From an uncultured Eisenbergiella sp. (GTDB taxonomy: Bacteria > Bacillota > Clostridia > Lachnospirales > Lachnospiraceae): a stretch of 5,604 nt of DNA. Shown one piece after another: positions 5,452 through 5,604 of the stretch. The notes beneath the pieces were generated by a model. It made no database searches. It had not been told where the DNA came from and was given only the letters and a program-made list of their open reading frames with translations. The position numbers and the translations under genes are program-made. The first letter of the stretch is position 1. Each line of letters opens with the position of its first letter. The stretch spans positions 1 to 5,604 of the forward strand of contig CARDPF010000211.1 in the NCBI GenBank assembly GCA_948960675.1. Direction: 5' to 3'.

Positions 5452-5466
5452 CCTATTCTAAACCCC

Positions 5467-5604
5467 CATGCGCCATTGTTGGCGCGCCACCACGTATGAA
5501 AGCCGGTTGCTACGCGCTGGCGCGCTCACGCAACCGCCGCCGGTATTCACAATCCGGGCTGTCGCCCTCCTTGCTCATACCGGCTTGCCCGTCCGATGTC
5601 TGTG
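5467..5604 (+). repeat. Folded dispersed repeat, copy 2 (cut by the window end)
   Basis: This stretch repeats 248 to about 379 in the same orientation. It keeps the opening hairpin, here perfect (GCGCCA/TGGCGC, 5470-5475 and 5480-5485), and the left half of the closing stem (ATGAAAGCC, 5496-5504). Arm A (GGTTGC/GCAACC, 5505-5510 and 5530-5535) and arm B (eight pairs, 5539-5546 with 5577-5584) are also kept. A G-U pair at the foot of arm A in copy 1 is C-G here. The arm A tip has a different sequence but can still fold (GCGC-TGGC-GCGC). Similarity fades after about 5598, where arm C begins, and the rest is outside the window. It lies 15 bases upstream of nadE, antisense to it. Confidence 0.75.

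Noticed and set aside
5431..5459. A rightward promoter just before repeat copy 2 (TTTCAA-17-TATTCT)
   Set aside because: The -35 matches at only three of six positions and the -10 at four, so it is not distinguishable from chance.
248..5604. The whole block as a composite transposon bounded by the two direct repeat copies
   Set aside because: No transposase or recombinase lies between them, and the block holds core genes (dapF, nadE); the copies are better seen as independent insertions.

Overview
The window looks like chromosome from a moderately GC-rich member of the Clostridia, most likely Lachnospiraceae. This rests on strong AGGAGG-type Shine-Dalgarno sites, sigma-A promoters, small single-pass membrane proteins of Lachnospiraceae style, a DapF, and a long glutamine-dependent NadE. 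No rRNA, tRNA, phage, CRISPR or plasmid gene is visible. The taxonomic call is inference.

Layout. The left edge holds the first 19 codons of a leftward gene (1-59) with its own sigma-A promoter. Diverging from it is a second, near-consensus promoter (203-231). It should transcribe a long leader that contains an entire highly folded repeat element (248-439), followed by a gene for a membrane-anchored protein of unknown function (475-1152). The gap from 1153 to 1523 has no gene. It holds a small hairpin, a 157-165 bp palindromic MITE-like element and a large hairpin with T-tracts on both sides, which probably ends transcription from both directions. Leftward from there lie a GNAT acetyltransferase gene (1524-2051) and dapF (2062-2934), arranged as a two-gene operon with dapF first. 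A tiny five-residue reading frame with a perfect Shine-Dalgarno precedes dapF. Divergent to dapF is a 149-residue single-pass membrane protein gene (3026-3475), with a terminator that runs into the 3' end of the convergent nadE (3535-5451). The right edge holds a second, cut-off copy of the folded repeat (5467-5604).

How the genes work together. DapF makes meso-diaminopimelate for lysine and peptidoglycan. NadE makes NAD+ from deamido-NAD+ using glutamine. These are unrelated housekeeping steps. The two unknown membrane proteins and the acetyltransferase have no visible functional link to them. No multi-gene defence, toxin, secretion or biosynthetic system is visible.

The most interesting signals are non-coding: a 160-190 nt element, present twice, that folds into a closed multi-arm structure and sits once in a probable 5' leader, and a near-perfect palindromic MITE whose arm differences nearly all keep RNA pairing on one strand.
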